Below, one piece after another: positions 24,315-37,387 of a DNA stretch of 64,000 nucleotides (within the stretch, counting starts at the first letter, position 1; every line of letters starts with the position of its first letter). Origin of the DNA: Linanthus parryae (taxonomy: Eukaryota > Streptophyta > Magnoliopsida > Ericales > Polemoniaceae); NCBI GenBank assembly GCA_023055425.1, contig JALGPY010000003.1:71027491-71091490 (forward strand), given 5' to 3'. Position numbers and translations under genes: made by a program. The notes beneath the pieces were generated by a model. It saw nothing but the letters and a program-made list of their open reading frames with translations, was not told where the DNA came from and made no database searches.

Positions 24315-25995
24315 TTGAAATTCTACAAAAAAGAAAATACGCAAGTTTTAGTATTTGTGAATTTTTTACTATATTCAATAATGGCTAATTTATCAAATAT
24401 AGCTCCCACTATTTTTCTACGGATTAATAACCCTCAAGATATTAATGCGAAAATATCCTTATATTTACTAGTGGGCCAAGATCCATGTTTCATCTCCTTA
24501 TGAGCTTGCTTTGGCAAGTCACCCATAATTCGACTACTTTAGGTAGGAACAATTCCAATTGCATCCCTTATGCAACTCTTGGTTCAATTGGGAAAATAAC
24601 TCCTTATTTATCCATCCATATGGATAATCCCAATTGATTGCCTCTAGGTTTCTTAATCATATTAATAGCCTAGTTGTGTTCAACCTCTTATTTCAACAGT
24701 TGCACATTACTAGCTTGTGCCATCGCATTCCATCATTATGAACCAAGTCGCCATGCTTTGGCACGCACGAACTTGATAAATCATGATGATAATGAGTGTT
24801 TAAATAACGAGAAGGCAATAACACCATATTTAAATTTTGAGGGATTTTAAATTCAATTTTAATTGTTTTGTTGATCAATATCAACTAATCTATCTATTTG
24901 AGTTTGGGCAAAACTCCAAATAATAGATCCGGGTTGTCTAATTATCTTATTATCCTAATTGCATGCATCGTCCATACACCAACCACAAAATAATAAGACA
25001 ATAAAATAAACAACCACAAAACAAAAATAAAACGTGATGTGGATATGGCCTTTTCTAGACTAAGAAAATTCCAAGCCAATGGAATCTTCTATGAACCCTA
25101 AAAGCAAACACATCTCCATGCGTCTTGATCTTTTGGTCCATCCTTCATAGTCATGTGGAATGCTCCATGCTCCATTTTTTGGTGGCTCCTTTTGGCTTTG
25201 GGCTTCTTTTTCTTCAATCTTGGCTAACAATCTACTCTATCTAGCACTAGTTAACCACTATACTAAATAAAATAAATCTCACAAGTTGAGAAAAAAATGG
25301 CTCGTAGGCCATAAAACCCTAATTAATTATTACAGTTAATTGATCAGCTCGCAGGCCGTAAACCAAACACAAAAATTAAACATCCACAACAAACCACATC
25401 CTAAGGCAATATCCAATCACCATGTGAATTTCACATAAACAGTTAAAATCCAATTTTAACGCGCTTGGTCAATTTTAATTGATTTTAGGATATTCTAGGG
25501 TTAAAACGGTCCATGGGGCCCAACAAACTAATTGCCCGGGCCCAAAATAGAACCGCAAAGGCCTTGGGCCGGGCGGCCCCTAGCCCACGCGGCTAGGCCG
25601 CTGGTTAGGGCTGCCCCGGCCCCTAGGCCGAGCCTTGCTTGGGCGGCAAGCAAGGAGGGGCGGTCCCTAGAGGGGGTCGAACCTCCTTTGGCAGTTGTCT
25701 CCAAAACAACTCCCTTGCTTGGTGCCCAAGTTTGGTTGTTTCCTTGTATGGGAAGAGCTCCTTCTTCCCCAAGGATGCCCAAACCCTAGAACTAAGATCC
25801 TAAAATTTCTCAAACTCACTAATTCATGCATCCAATGCAAAAACTAGGTCTTGTTATGATAGATTATTGACAAATTGCATCATATGCTTGATTTGTCTTG
25901 TTTTACGCGATAAACAACAATTTTAAGGTGTAAAACTATCAAAACGTAACACATAAACCACGTTTATGCTCTACGACCTGTGGCTCTGATACCAT
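24315..25995 (-). other. Element C leader with primer-binding site
   Basis: No gene. The leader has two copies of the conserved motif, CTCGTAGGCCATAAA (25301-25315) and CTCGCAGGCCGTAAA (25348-25362). A GC-rich patch at 25535-25680 can be read in both directions as low-complexity protein but has no family signal. At the inner edge of the right LTR the - strand reads TGGTATCAGAGCCACAGG (25977-25994), the initiator-tRNA-Met primer site. Confidence 0.8.
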
Positions 25996-27426
25996 TGTAG
26001 GGTTTTGATTCATGGATGCGCAACGGAAACACAAACAAACATAAATCATGCAAAACCCTCCAAGGATTACAAGTCAAGAGACATAACGATGGTAAGAGAA
26101 GAAATCAATAACACACCTTAGGGTTTCTCCTTTGATGACTTCAAACGCGAATTGTGTCACGTTCTCTATAGTTGATCCACGCCTAGAGTTGAGAATACTA
26201 GATCTTCCAATCCTTGGTGCTAGCCCGGAAAGAGGAAAAGGAAGAAGAATCACGCAAAACGAGACAAAACAAGGAGGTTTCGGCCTCCTTGTGGCCGACG
26301 GGGACGGGCGGCGGCAAAGGGGGGCGGCGTGCTCCTCTTTGCTTGCTTGCTCTCTCCTTTTGTTCTCTCCCTCTCAAGTTATGATCAATAAGGTCATAAG
26401 TGTTGGAAGGAAGGAAGGAGTGTCCTTTATATAGTCCAACAAATCCTTGCCAACTACCTAAAGGACCTATTCTAGTCCTACTAGAATTCAATTTAGTCCC
26501 TTCTTTGCAAATTAGTCCTACTAAGTTTGCAAGGTGTTGCAAAGTGATCCTTCTAATTAATTAATCCTATTAATTAATTCCCAAATCTAGCTCAACTCTA
26601 TATAGCGCGTGACACCATAGGTTCTATCTAGTTGGTAGCAACAATTTGCTAATATGGAGCGGTTTCTAGCAAAACATCCATTCTAGCCAACTAATAGAAT
26701 AGTCATCTTGACAAACCTTGTACAAGTAATTGTCTCATCCCTTTGTCTCTATAACCGGATTGGACACGAGACATACAAGTCACACTCGTATATCTAATCC
26801 ATAGTTTCTCGATCCATGGGAATAGCCTTATTCGTGCAAATAACATCAATATCCCATATTGATTTATTTGAGTCTGGCCAGACATTCTATAAGCACTATC
26901 CCTCGAGTGGCCTAGGATATTTGTTCCCGTTATGTGGGAGGGACAAATTCTATCTACGTCCACTACGATCTCTAAGCTTGTTTCTTATTGTATCCGGTAC
27001 ACGCCTTTATAACTACCCAGTTACGGTGTAGCGTTTAACGCTACCAAAATCACAATAATCCACAACTAGAATATCTAGTGACTTCAAGTCTAAGGATGAC
27101 AATACCATTGCACCGCGAGAAGCACTTGTGACTTAACATAACGTGTATGTAGCCTTCTCGGAGATGGGTCAATCCAGTGCGCCATTACCCTTAATGCACA
27201 CCTATGTGTTGGATCATGATATCTCCATATCAATCCAACCCCATACTAGTCTATAGATGATTGTCCCATTAATCATTATACTGGACTAGGGATATTTAAG
27301 ATAAACAACACAATTGTAAATCTAAGGACTTCATTATATTAAATATCCAATAAATAATAAATGAATTTTCTAGACACAAATAAATTCATACTAAACTAGA
27401 TTTCCTCTAGGGCATCTATTCCAACA
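25996..27426 (-). repeat. LTR of element C (promoter copy)
   Basis: 1431 bp. It is the copy next to the primer site. The palindrome CAAGGAGG-TTTCGG-CCTCCTTG recurs at 26270-26291 and the TATA box near 26425. It is 16 bp longer than its partner. Confidence 0.92.
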
Positions 27427-27702
27427 CCCTTCTCCCTCCTCCATTGTTTTTTCTTCGTTGCTTGATTGGATCAAGCCCTTGATTGCTTCTCTCCCTACGC
27501 TGCTAGCACAATCCGTAGAGAAGGTTCAAGTTCTCAATCCTCAGGAGTGGATACCGGCAGAGACGTAAACGCTATTTCTACTTTGTGACAAAGAAGGTAA
27601 CCTTACTTCCTTTATCACGTTATGAGTGCTTCGCCTGCGATTCATGGAGGGTTTTGAGCAGATTTTTTTTATTTCCACTGTGTAACCTGCATCAAAACTT
27701 AT

Positions 27703-29182
27703 ATGCGTATTTCGATACGCCTTCGAAATACGCCTTGAACATGATTGAATAGGAAATTAGCTAATTTTACATATGATGTGAAAATTAGAGAAATTTTTGT
27801 ACATATGATGTACGAAATAATCGGTGATGTAAAGCTAGTATTGGGGCATAATTGGGGAAGAAAAAGAGTTTTTTTTCCTACAAAGGGGTTAAGCCAACAA
27901 GGGAAGGAGAAATTTTTTATTTAACCCTGTTGGGGTCCCGGCCATGTTAACTGTCCCCCTCCCCACCCCCCTTTGCGCCGAACTTGACCGACTGGTCTGA
28001 CCGTTTCAGCTAGCTGACCGGTTTGACCGCGTCAGCTGGTTCGACCGAGTTGGACTAGTTCGGCTGGTATGAACGGTTCGACCATTGTGACTGGTCCAAT
28101 CGTTTTGATTGTTTTGACCCTCTTATCCCAATCTAATTAAAAATTGACCCATCACGATGAAATTGGATTTTAACTGTTTTATGTGTTTTATCGCATGGTG
28201 GTTGGATGTGGAATTTGTTGTGTGGATGTTTAAATTTTGCGGTTTGGTTTTGATTATGACGTAATTAATATAATTAATTTTACGGCATGCCTGTCGTCTT
28301 CTCCCTCTTCTATGAGGTTCCACTATTTAGTATGTAGTTGTTAGCTAGAATTAAATAGATAGAATAAAGTCAAGGCATGGAGAGAAGATCAAAGACTGAA
28401 GAAACCACAAGGCAATGAAGACCCACAAGCTAGGACGCATGGACGAAAGACGGAGGCACATGGAGACGAGCTTGCTATTTTAGGACATATAATTATGCTC
28501 ATCGGCTTGGGAATATCTTAGTTTTAGGGACCACATTCATACCATGTTTATTTATTATTTATTAATCTTGTTTTCTTTTGATATATGGTTGATTCATGCA
28601 AAAGGTAACAAGATAATAAATTAAACAGTTTGGATCTTTCCTTTTGACTTGCCCAATCTAAATGAGTAGATCAGTTGATGTGATTAACAAAAAAAATTAA
28701 CAAAAAAACCCTCAAACGAAAATATTGTGTTTTGCCTTCTCTTTATTAACACTCGTAATGATCAAGATGTATTGAGTTCGGGCTTGCCCAAGCAAGGAGA
28801 ATTAATTCATCATGATGTGACACGACGGCACAAATACGTAATGTGCGATTGTTGAAGTAAGAGGTTAAACGCAACTAAGCTATTTCAATGGGATTGAAAG
28901 CTTATAGGCAAGACCATTTGGAGTTATCTATGAGATAAGTAAAGAATAAAGAGTTTTTCGCCTATTAAACCAAGAGTTGCATTGGATGCAATTGGAAGGT
29001 GCTCCTACCTAAATAACTAATTTTTTGCTGACTTGCCAAAGCAAGCCCAAGAGGAGGTAAAATGTGGATCTTGGCCCACTAGAAAATATTGATATTTTTC
29101 GCATTAATGGTGAAGGCTATTAATCCGAGAAAAATAGTGGGAGCTTTATTTAATAATCTAGACATTGTTAAGTAGATTTCCA
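27703..29182 (+). other. Element D leader
   Basis: Non-coding. An inverted repeat GCGTATTTCG/CGAAATACGC lies at 27705-27733. A degenerate GACCGGTT-like repeat block spans about 27982-28115. A relative of the conserved leader motif, TTTACGGCATGCCTGTCG, is at 28278-28295. From about 28540 to 29180 the sequence runs parallel to the reverse complement of the A leader, for example the GCTTGCCCAAGCAAGGAG-type segment and the GTGGGAGCT segment before the start codon. Confidence 0.65.
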
Positions 29183-32100
29183 ATGGCAAACAATCAACAA
29201 ACATCGACAATATCGTTGCATTCAGTCCTTGAGAAGGACAAATTATCTGGAATCAATTTTCTAGATTGGTACTGAAACTTGAGAATTGTTCTCGAACAAG
29301 AAAAGAAGTTGTACATTCAACATCAACCAATTCCACAAGCACCACATGCTAATGCTACTGCTGCTGTAAGGAAGGAACATCTGAAGAATGTTAATGACTC
29401 TACTGACATGACTTGCCTAATGTTTTTCACCATGATATCTGAGCTGCAGAAGCAACATGAGAACATGGAGGCGTATAATATGATCATACATTTGAGACAT
29501 CTCTTTCAAGAGCAAGCAAGGCATGAGTGGTATGAAGTATCAAAAGCACTGCTTAAGTGTAGTCTGCCAGAGGGAAACCCAGTGGGACCTATTGTACTCT
29601 GTATGATCGGGTACCTTGAGAATCTCAACCGGTTGGGGTTTCCATTCAGCCAAGAGTTGGCTACTAATGTCATCCTGCAATCATTGCCGGAAAGTTACAG
29701 CCAGTTCATCATGAGCTATAACATGAATGATATCATCAAAATCTTCCAAACTTGCTCAATATCTCGAAGACCGCTGAAGAGAGTATTAGCAAAGGTAAAG
29801 TCAAGGCCATAATGAATGTCAATAAGGGAAAGAGCAATAAGGTTGCTCAGAATTCTAAAGGGAAGATCAAGGTAGTTTCATAACCCAAGGAAGTTGCCTT
29901 GAAGCCTACTGGTGGAGTTACTAAGGGTCCATGTCACTATTGTAGTCAGAATGACCACAGGAAGAGGAACTGCCCAAAATATCTTGAAGACAAGAATCTT
30001 GGAATAGTGATTCCATGACTACCATGTATTTTTGTTATAGATGTCAATTTGTCTATCTCTTCATATTGGTTATTGAATACTGGATTTGGATCTCACATTT
30101 GTCGAAATGTACAGGATCTAAAGAGAAGAAGACGAATGGCTAAAGGGGAGATTTATGTTGGAATTGTGCCCTAGAGGCAATCAGTTGATTGTGACGAATA
30201 TGTGGATTTACGATTCATTATGTTATTGATATGGAGATATGTTAACGTGAATGAATTCCTTAGAATATAAGTGTTATATTCTTAAATATCCCTAGTCAAT
30301 TTAATGATTAATGGGGCAATCATCTATAGACTAGTATGGGGTTGGATTGATATGGAGATATCACGATCCAACACATGGGTATGCATTAGGAGCAATGGCA
30401 TACTGGATGACCCACGATGAGAAGGATAAATTAGATTATGTTAAAGTCACAATCGCTTCTCGTAGTGCTAATATAATTGCAATCCTTAGACTTGAAGTCA
30501 CTAGATACTCTAGTTGTGAAATATTGTGCTTTGATGTTATCAAACGTTACACCGCAACTGGGTAATCATAAAGATAGCTATCGGGCATGATAGGAAGCAA
30601 GCTTAGAGATCGTAGTGATGTAGAGAGGATTTGTCCCTCCCACATAATGGGAGAAAATATCCACGGCCACTCGAGGGATGAGGCTTATTGAATGTCTGGC
30701 CAGACTCAAATAAATCAATATGGAGATATTGATGTTATCTGCTCGCATAAGCATATTCCCAGGATCGAGGATCTATGGATTGGATATACGATGTGACTAT
30801 TTATGTCTCGTGTCCAATCCGGATATGGAGACAAAGGGAAAGTGCAATATGAGATATTGGGCACAAGAGGTTTGTCGGGATCACTGACTATTTCTATTAG
30901 TTGGGTGGCATGGATGTGTTGCTAGACACCGCTCCATGTTAGTAAAAGTTACTACCCACTAAGTAGAAACCTATGGGGTCACACGTCAAATAGAGAAGAG
31001 CTAGATTTGGGATTAATTAATATGATTAATTAATTAATTATAAGGATCATTGTGCAACACCTTGCAAATTTAGTAGGACTAATTTGCAAGGAAGAGAATT
31101 ATTCTAGTTCATGTGGAATTAGGAAACACCTTTATGGAAATAACAAGGAGTTGTTGGAGTATATAAAGGAGGCTCTAGCTTCCTTCCCACTTGATGTTTA
31201 TGTTCTTAGACATAACAAAGAGAGTGGGAGAGAGCAAAAGAGAGAGAGCAAGACAAGACCTAGAGGCGCACACCCCTAGGCCGTCCGCCTTTCCCGTCGG
31301 CACAAGAGGAGGCCGAACTCCTCCATGTGCCATTGTTGCTTTGATTCCTTCTTCCCTCTTCCTCCGGGTTCAATCTAGCACTTTTTGAAGGAAGAATCTA
31401 GATCTCACCTCTAGACGTGTATCAACCATAGAGACGAGGACATCATTCTTCGTGTGATCTCCCAAATCACAAGGTACACAATACTATGTCCTTTATCATG
31501 TTATGATATCTCCTCCTGACGATCCGTGGTGGGCTTTGAAGTAGGAATTAAAATTTTTTTTATTCCGCTGCGTTACCTACGTCAAAACCCAACAATTTAT
31601 TGCGCTTAGGGAATGGAGCAAGAGTTGATGCATTAGTTGTAGGCGTTTATGAGTTATCATTACTTTCTGGACTTATTTTAGAATTATACAATTGTTTTTA
31701 TGTACCTGCTATGAGTATGGACATTATTTCTATCTCTTGTTTGGACAAGAAAGGTTTTTCTGTCACTATAAAAGACAAGTGTAGCTCCGTTTATTCTAAT
31801 AGTATGCATTATTGTAATGCACTTTTTTCTAATCGATTGTATATAACATAAATACTAAGAGGATTAAATCTAACGATTCAAATTCCACATACTTATGGCA
31901 CTGTCGTTTAGGCCATATAAATGAGAAACGTGTTTCTAGGCTCCATAAGGATAGATTTCTAGACTATTTGATTAAGAATCATATGAGACATGTGAAGCTT
32001 GTTTGTTGGGAAAAATAACTAATTCCCCTTTCACCAAGAAAGGCGAGAGGACATGTGAGCTATTGGCACTCATACATACTGATGTGTGTGGACCATTGAC

Positions 32101-34188
32101 CACACCTGCCAAAGGAGGTTATCCTTACTTCATTACATTTACTGATGAATTCAGTAGATATGGATTTTTGTATCTTATGAAGAACAAATTTGAATCCTTT
32201 GAAAAGTCCAAAGAATTCAAGAATGAAGTGGAGAACCATCTTGGTAAGAGTATTAAGGTTCTACGATCGGATCGTGGAGGAGAATACTTAAGCCAAGAGT
32301 TTGATGACTATCTTAGAGAGTGTGGGATCTTGTCCCAACTCACTCCACCTGGGACACTACAATGGAATGGTGTGTCTTAGAGGAGGAATAGGACCCTATT
32401 AGACATGATTCGATCCATGATGAGTCAGTCAGATCTTCCAAATTCATTTTGGGGTCATGCTCTATTAATAGCTGCTTTTACCCTTAACTGTATTTCATTC
32501 AAATTAGTTTTGAAGACGGCATATGATATATGGACTAGGAGGCGTCCCAATGAGTCGTTCATGTGGATTTGGGGTTGCGGGGTTTATGTAAAGCGTTTAC
32601 AGTCAGATTAACTCGGACCCAAGTTGGACAAGTGTAAGTTTGTGGTATATCCTAAGAAAATGGAAGGATATTCCTTCTACCATCCAACCGAGAATAAAGT
32701 GTTTGTTTCCCGGACTGGTGTGTTACTAGAAAGAGAGTTTGTCTCTAAAGAAGCCAGTGGGAGGACTGTATAACTTGAAGAGGTTCATGAACCATGAAGC
32801 ACTGATCCGACAATAGAACATGAGCAGCAGTCACAAGATGTTGTGGAATAACCTTCCAAGTAACACAAGAGCTTCATAGGTCTGGTAGGATACGTCAGGC
32901 GCCATAGAGGTACGGACTTCTCGTAACAGAACCCTGTGACGTATTGCTCATGGATGATGGTGAGCCTACAACATATGGAGAGGCCCCAAAGGGGCCGAAC
33001 TCTCGTAAATGGATTGAAGCCATGAGATCTTAAATGGATTGCATGTATACGTGTAAAGTATGGACTTTAGTGGAACCACGTGATGGGGCTCGGCCCATAG
33101 GGTGCAAACGGTTTTTCAAGAAGAAAACCGACATGGATGGCAATGTGATTGCCTATAAGGGGCGATTGGTGGAAAAAGGATACACACAGATATATCGTAT
33201 TGACTATGACGAAACACTTTCCCTAGTTGCGATGACCAAATCCATTCGCATCTTGCTTGCTATTGCAGCTTATCAGGATTATGAGTTTTGGCAGATGCAT
33301 GTCAAAACTGTGTTTCTTTATGAAAACCTCCTCGAGGATGTGTACATGGCATAGCCAGAGAGTCTTGAGGATACAGAGCATGTCGGCAAGGTGTGTAAGT
33401 TGCATCGGTCCATTTATGGGTTGAAGCAAGCTTCCAGGAGTTGGAATATACGTTTTGATGATGCAGTCAAAGAGTTTGGATTTATCAAAAACAAAGATGA
33501 ACATTGTGTCTAAAAGAAGGTTAGTGGGAGCTGTGTAGTATTTCTGGTCTTGTATGTGGATGACATACTATTCATTGGGAACGATGTCCCTACCTTGCAA
33601 TATGTTGAAGAATTGCTAGGGAGCTGCTTCTCAATGAAAGACTTAGGGAATAAAGCTTATATACTCGGTATCAAAATCTATAGAGATAAGTCAAAGTACA
33701 TATATTAACAAGCTGTTGAAACGGTTCAACATGCAATAATCGAAAAAATAATTCTTGCCCATGTCACATGGAGTTAGCCTTACGAAGGTTAACTGTCCTT
33801 CCAATCAGATTGAGATGGACCGTATGATTAATATCACATATGTGTCGGCTATTGGATCTATCATGTACGCCATGTTATGTACTAGACCAGATGTGTCATA
33901 CGCTTTGAGTATGAGAAGCAGATTCCAGTCGAATCCGGGTGAGAGTCACTTGATTGCTGTCAAAAATATCCTTAAGTACTTGAGAAGGACTAACGATGCA
34001 TTCTTGATATATGGAGGGGAGGAAGAACTCGGTATAAAGGGTTATACTGACGCATTCCAAATCCACAAGGATGATTACAGATCGCGGTCGGGTTATGTGT
34101 TTTACCTAAATGGAGAAGCTGTGAGCTAAAAGAGTTCTAAGCAAGGGCAGTTGCTGATTCTATAACAGAGGCTAAGTAAATTGCTGCC
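29183..34188 (+). pseudogene. Element D gag-pol, heavily broken, interrupted by solo LTR E
   Basis: The ATG at 29183 begins MANNQQTSTISLHSVLEKDK, followed by a TGA near 29276, an open gag stretch to about 29740 and a frameshift. A zinc knuckle lies near 29935-29980 with its spacing disturbed. In the protease the active-site motif reads LNTGFGSH instead of LDTGCGSH, so the catalytic Asp is lost. After E, the frame resumes at 31600. Integrase (HTDVCGPL, LRSDRGGEYL) lies at 32060-32300, reverse transcriptase at about 33030-33700 with YVDDILF near 33560, and the RNase H start at 34030-34188. There are many stops. Homology ends in mid-domain at about 34188. Confidence 0.88.
30156..31594 (+). repeat. 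Solo LTR E of the A family inside the D protease region
   Basis: 1439 bp from TGTTGGAATTGTGCCC to CAAAACCCAACA, with the perfect 5-bp target duplication ATTTA at 30151-30155 and 31595-31599 and no internal region. This is the usual product of recombination between the two LTRs of one element. It carries TATATAAA at 31160-31167 and a long hairpin at 31299-31331 with loop GCCGAA. Confidence 0.93.
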
Positions 34189-35265
34189 TGAGTCTATACT
34201 TCGTTTGGTTTCCATATCAATCATAGTTTTTAGTTATCTCAATGGAGGTAAGTTTCTTATAAGTTTTAAGTTATATTACGCATGTACCATGAACACATGT
34301 ACAATTTCTTTGAGAGCTAAAAAGAACGTAAAAAATGTTGCATCGTTTCAATGTCACGTGAAAGACTTTAAAATTTTATTTTTGTTTAACATACATAAAT
34401 GTTTGAATTTCTATTGGCAGTGAAAAAAAGTCTAAAGAAATTATTTAAATAAAATAGAAATTGTCTCATGAGAATAAATAGAAAACGGATATTACCTCAT
34501 CGAAATAACTGAGAAAGGGCAAGGGATGGTGGGTTGGTGTTGGTGGGTGACAATTTAATCATATGGGAAGCATATTCATGAAGGCACAATGTTATGATAT
34601 TTGCCGATTCGCTATATGCTAATATGGATAGAAAGGGTTGACATTTGTTACTTTGCGTGGAATTTTAATAGACCCTCACGTGGTATTTTATTATGTTATA
34701 AGTAAAAACTTAGTAACGGAAGAAAAAGTACTTAAATTCGGGAAAAAGAAAAAGGTGTATGTGGTGTGAGTTGTTGTTTTGTGGGTTAATGGAATTGGTT
34801 GCACTAAATATGGGCCCCACCCATACATTTTTCAAGCGGTGGGTTTACTTCAATTTATTGTGGACCCGCAAGAACTTTGTCAAGCAGCTGATTTTGAACT
34901 TTTATTCTCTTGTTCATGTGGTGTAGTGATTTTCAAATCTCAGTAGTAGTATAAGAACTATTACGTGCACAAGCTTAGCCACTCAAAATCTCTTGCTCCA
35001 AACCCTATCCTGGCACTTCGAAGATAAAATTTTACTTTATAAATAGAGAGAGTAGGTTTGCAGGTGAATTAATTTTCAAACAATATTTACTATCAGTTTA
35101 GACCATCTTAAATGGTTAATACTAACTTGTTACATTTAAGTTTGATAATTCAACAATTTACATGTTATTCTCTCGAAAAAGATTCAACATATTTGATGTA
35201 CTAAAATTACAATAAAATTAATAAAGACATACAACAATATGGGAACTCCTATATGTAACATAAAC
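34189..35265. other. Non-coding AT-rich spacer
   Basis: No gene, no family signal and no repeat match inside the window. It begins at the truncation point of element D and ends where the TGTAATACC segment starts. Confidence 0.5.
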
Positions 35266-37092
35266 TGTAATACCCCTCCATCATGAGCTAGATAATCTAG
35301 ACAAATCCCTGGATTTAAGGGAGTGTCCTCTGTTCTAAGTACCCGCATTCTACAAAGGATATAACCAAATATCATCTATGACATTACGGAATCAAGAACA
35401 AACAATGATTCTATATATAAACAAACTTATGTGGTTATAAAAAGTAATAAGATAAGCTATATATGTGATCATTGTGCGTTGCAGCTAAAACTATGCTTCC
35501 AGTCCCGAATACTCACATACGGTGTTTAAAATAAGAAACCGTTGAATGAAACAATCAGACAAAGTATCTGTAGAAATAGTTAACTTGACATTTTGGAGAA
35601 TAACTTTAAGAAATAACAATTTATGAGGGAATCAAAGCTTATGAAAATGTGAAGAGTTTGGAATAAGATGAAATAACTTTGAGAGCTTGCAGTTTGAAAA
35701 GTCAAGTTCTACACATAAGTTCTTAAAAACAATTCACAAAAATAGATGATCTAACCACAATCAGCCTTACGCAGTGCATTCCGAATCCTACATTACCATA
35801 GTATTGTTAAGAACATATTCACATCCGACAAGGGCAACCAAAGACCTAATGATTAGACTATTAGTGTCTTCACACCTTAGAAGATACCCCTAAAGAGACG
35901 TGGTACTAGCGTCTAATTATTGAGTATAAAAATGCGTACCACGTGACCCCGATATACGTATATTGTCTTAACCCATAAATAATTACCACTAGTGGAACAA
36001 AGGGGACTTGTTAATCTCTACCCCCATACTCCATGCCCATGCATATACCTTGAAGACACTAAAAAATTCAAATACGGAATATAATATCAAGAATCAAGTA
36101 GAACCAGAATTTGTGAAAGAATGGCGTAGTTAGAATCAAGAATTTTTCAATATTTTCCACACTAAGGAAGATTTTAACTATAACAATATATATTTCCTCT
36201 AGAAATAGATTTGTACAAGCAGTAGCATAGAGACTAAGGTATACCAGGGGAAACTGAATTGAGACAAAATAAGTACGCGCATTTACTTAAAAGAAGGGTA
36301 AGATACCGGATAAACTCTGAGATGTTCAGACAAGAACTTGCCAGGAGTGACAACCTTAAAAACTGGGAAAGGAATTTGTATCAAAGGGTGCAACCAAACC
36401 GGAGTGTTAAGATAACAATTGACAAGGGTGGTGACGATTAATACAGTAAAGAATGAAAAATCTTGGGAGCTTGATACATAACAAACTAGGTAAGACTTGA
36501 CATTATAACCAAGGTATCTACACAAGTCGAGTATACGTCTAAGAATGCATGTATGTTATGCAATGCGTTGACATAGGATTTCCGATGTGATAAAAGTTCA
36601 AAGGATGGGCATGAGGGTAATTTCTGAAAAGGTGCAAAAGCTAATGGAATGGGGACTTAGCATGAATCAAGAAGAAGAAAGCTCATAGGGTTGCTCAAGA
36701 GAAAGGAGGGATGAGTGAGGCTAACCAGGGGAAGGAGCCTAGAGGGAGCGTTCACTAAAGGATTAGCAAAAAAGACGTGCAGATGTTGAGCTGGCATAAG
36801 TAATTTCATGTCAACAACGGCCTAGAAATAGGGGACCAGGTCGAAACAGAAAGGAGGTCTGCCTATTCATTTATCATTATGACTTGTACCCAACGATGGA
36901 GAGAATATTCTTCTTATTCTTGTTAGCGTCTTATTCAATTTTGCTGATCAAATTTTCATTGCTTGAATGTTTTGATCTTCTCTTTCAAGTTTGCTTATTC
37001 CATCCGGTTCTTTATTCTAAATAATTGGTGAACTATTGATTAAATTATCATATCGTCATTAAGAGTCAATTAACAAATGTTGGGTATCAACA
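35266..37092 (+). repeat. Putative 5' LTR of gypsy element G (copy F1 of a divergent repeat)
   Basis: Begins TGTAATACCCC, a start common in plant gypsy LTRs, and ends TATCAACA four bases before TGGCGACTC. Its first 650 bp or so align loosely with 49118-49910: shared blocks include GGGAGTGTCC / AGGAGTGTCC, ATCATCTATG, ACGGAATCA and CATATTCACATC(C/T)GACAAG. No convincing gene lies inside. Calling it an LTR is inference. Confidence 0.4.
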
Positions 37093-37095
37093 TTT

Positions 37096-37104
37096 TGGCG
37101 ACTC
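37096..37104 (+). promoter_or_regulatory. Possible gypsy primer-binding site
   Basis: TGGCGACTC a few bases after the presumed LTR end. Tat/Ogre-type gypsy elements use a site starting this way; the following bases have decayed. Confidence 0.4.
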
Positions 37105-37141
37105 AGATAGGGAAGCAAATTGAGAGATATTAGTCAAAATA

Positions 37142-37387
37142 GTGAACTAGTGGTGGTGGTGTCACTATGGTTATGCTCGAGCAATTGGATATGGGCTGGA
37201 TGTGTATCGGTGAGAAAGGAGATGTTGGGTTAGTTGCCATAGGTATAGGTAAAAGTATAATTGAGGCGATTACGGCCAGATTTAGGGAGGAAGGTGTTAT
37301 GGGCATAGAAGAGCGACAATTGAGATGTTACAAGGATACTTCAGTGGATGACAGCACAGTCAAGCAAGCTCAGAGAAGATTTCAGCC
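37142..37387 (+). pseudogene. Element G relic just upstream of reverse transcriptase
   Basis: The frame reads ...CYKDTSVDDSTVKQAQRRFQPE up to the H insertion, the pattern that precedes the reverse transcriptase of Tat-like gypsy polyproteins (a YKDM...-type motif, then a basic RRF.PE motif). The frame continues as LEEH after element H at 45339. The resemblance is short, so confidence is moderate. Confidence 0.45.

Larger units (their letters stand above)
18954..27426 (-). mobile_element. Complete but inactivated Ty1/copia retrotransposon C, nested in the D LTR
   Basis: LTRs at 18954-20368 (1415 bp) and 25996-27426 (1431 bp) begin TGTAGGG and end CCAACA, with the target duplication CCCTT at 18949-18953 and 27427-27431. 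The LTRs differ by several substitutions and by length changes, including about 13 bp in a TTAATTAA-rich stretch near 19515/26560. C is therefore clearly older than A but younger than D. Orientation is antisense to its host. The primer site and polypurine tract are present, and gag-pol has multiple stops. Confidence 0.93.
17868..27702 (+). repeat. 5' LTR of element D, interrupted by element C
   Basis: Left part 17868-18953 aligns with the reverse complement of the A and C LTRs (for instance GGCTAGAAT, then ATATTTAATATAATGAAGTC, then ACACATGGGTATGCATTAGG). The right part 27432-27702 ends in CTGTGTAACCTGCATCAAAAC, matching CTGCGTTACCTACGTCAAAAC in A. Element C with its CCCTT duplication separates them. 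The primer site expected after 27702 is not recognisable. Confidence 0.75.
17868..34188 (+). mobile_element. Old Ty1/copia retrotransposon D, 3'-truncated, carrying nested C and solo LTR E
   Basis: On the + strand: a divergent LTR of the A/C family (17868-18953 continued at 27432-27702), a leader, and a gag-pol pseudogene from 29183. Homology to A ends abruptly near 34188, inside RNase H just after the TEAEY-equivalent region. No 3' LTR follows, so the 3' end was deleted or lost to rearrangement. The 5' start is uncertain because the expected TGTTGG terminus is not recognisable. Numerous stops mark it as the oldest member of this family here. Confidence 0.8.

Noticed and set aside
25528..25789. 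85-codon frames on both strands in the C leader
   Set aside because: Caused by a GC-rich, stop-poor patch; low complexity and no family resemblance.
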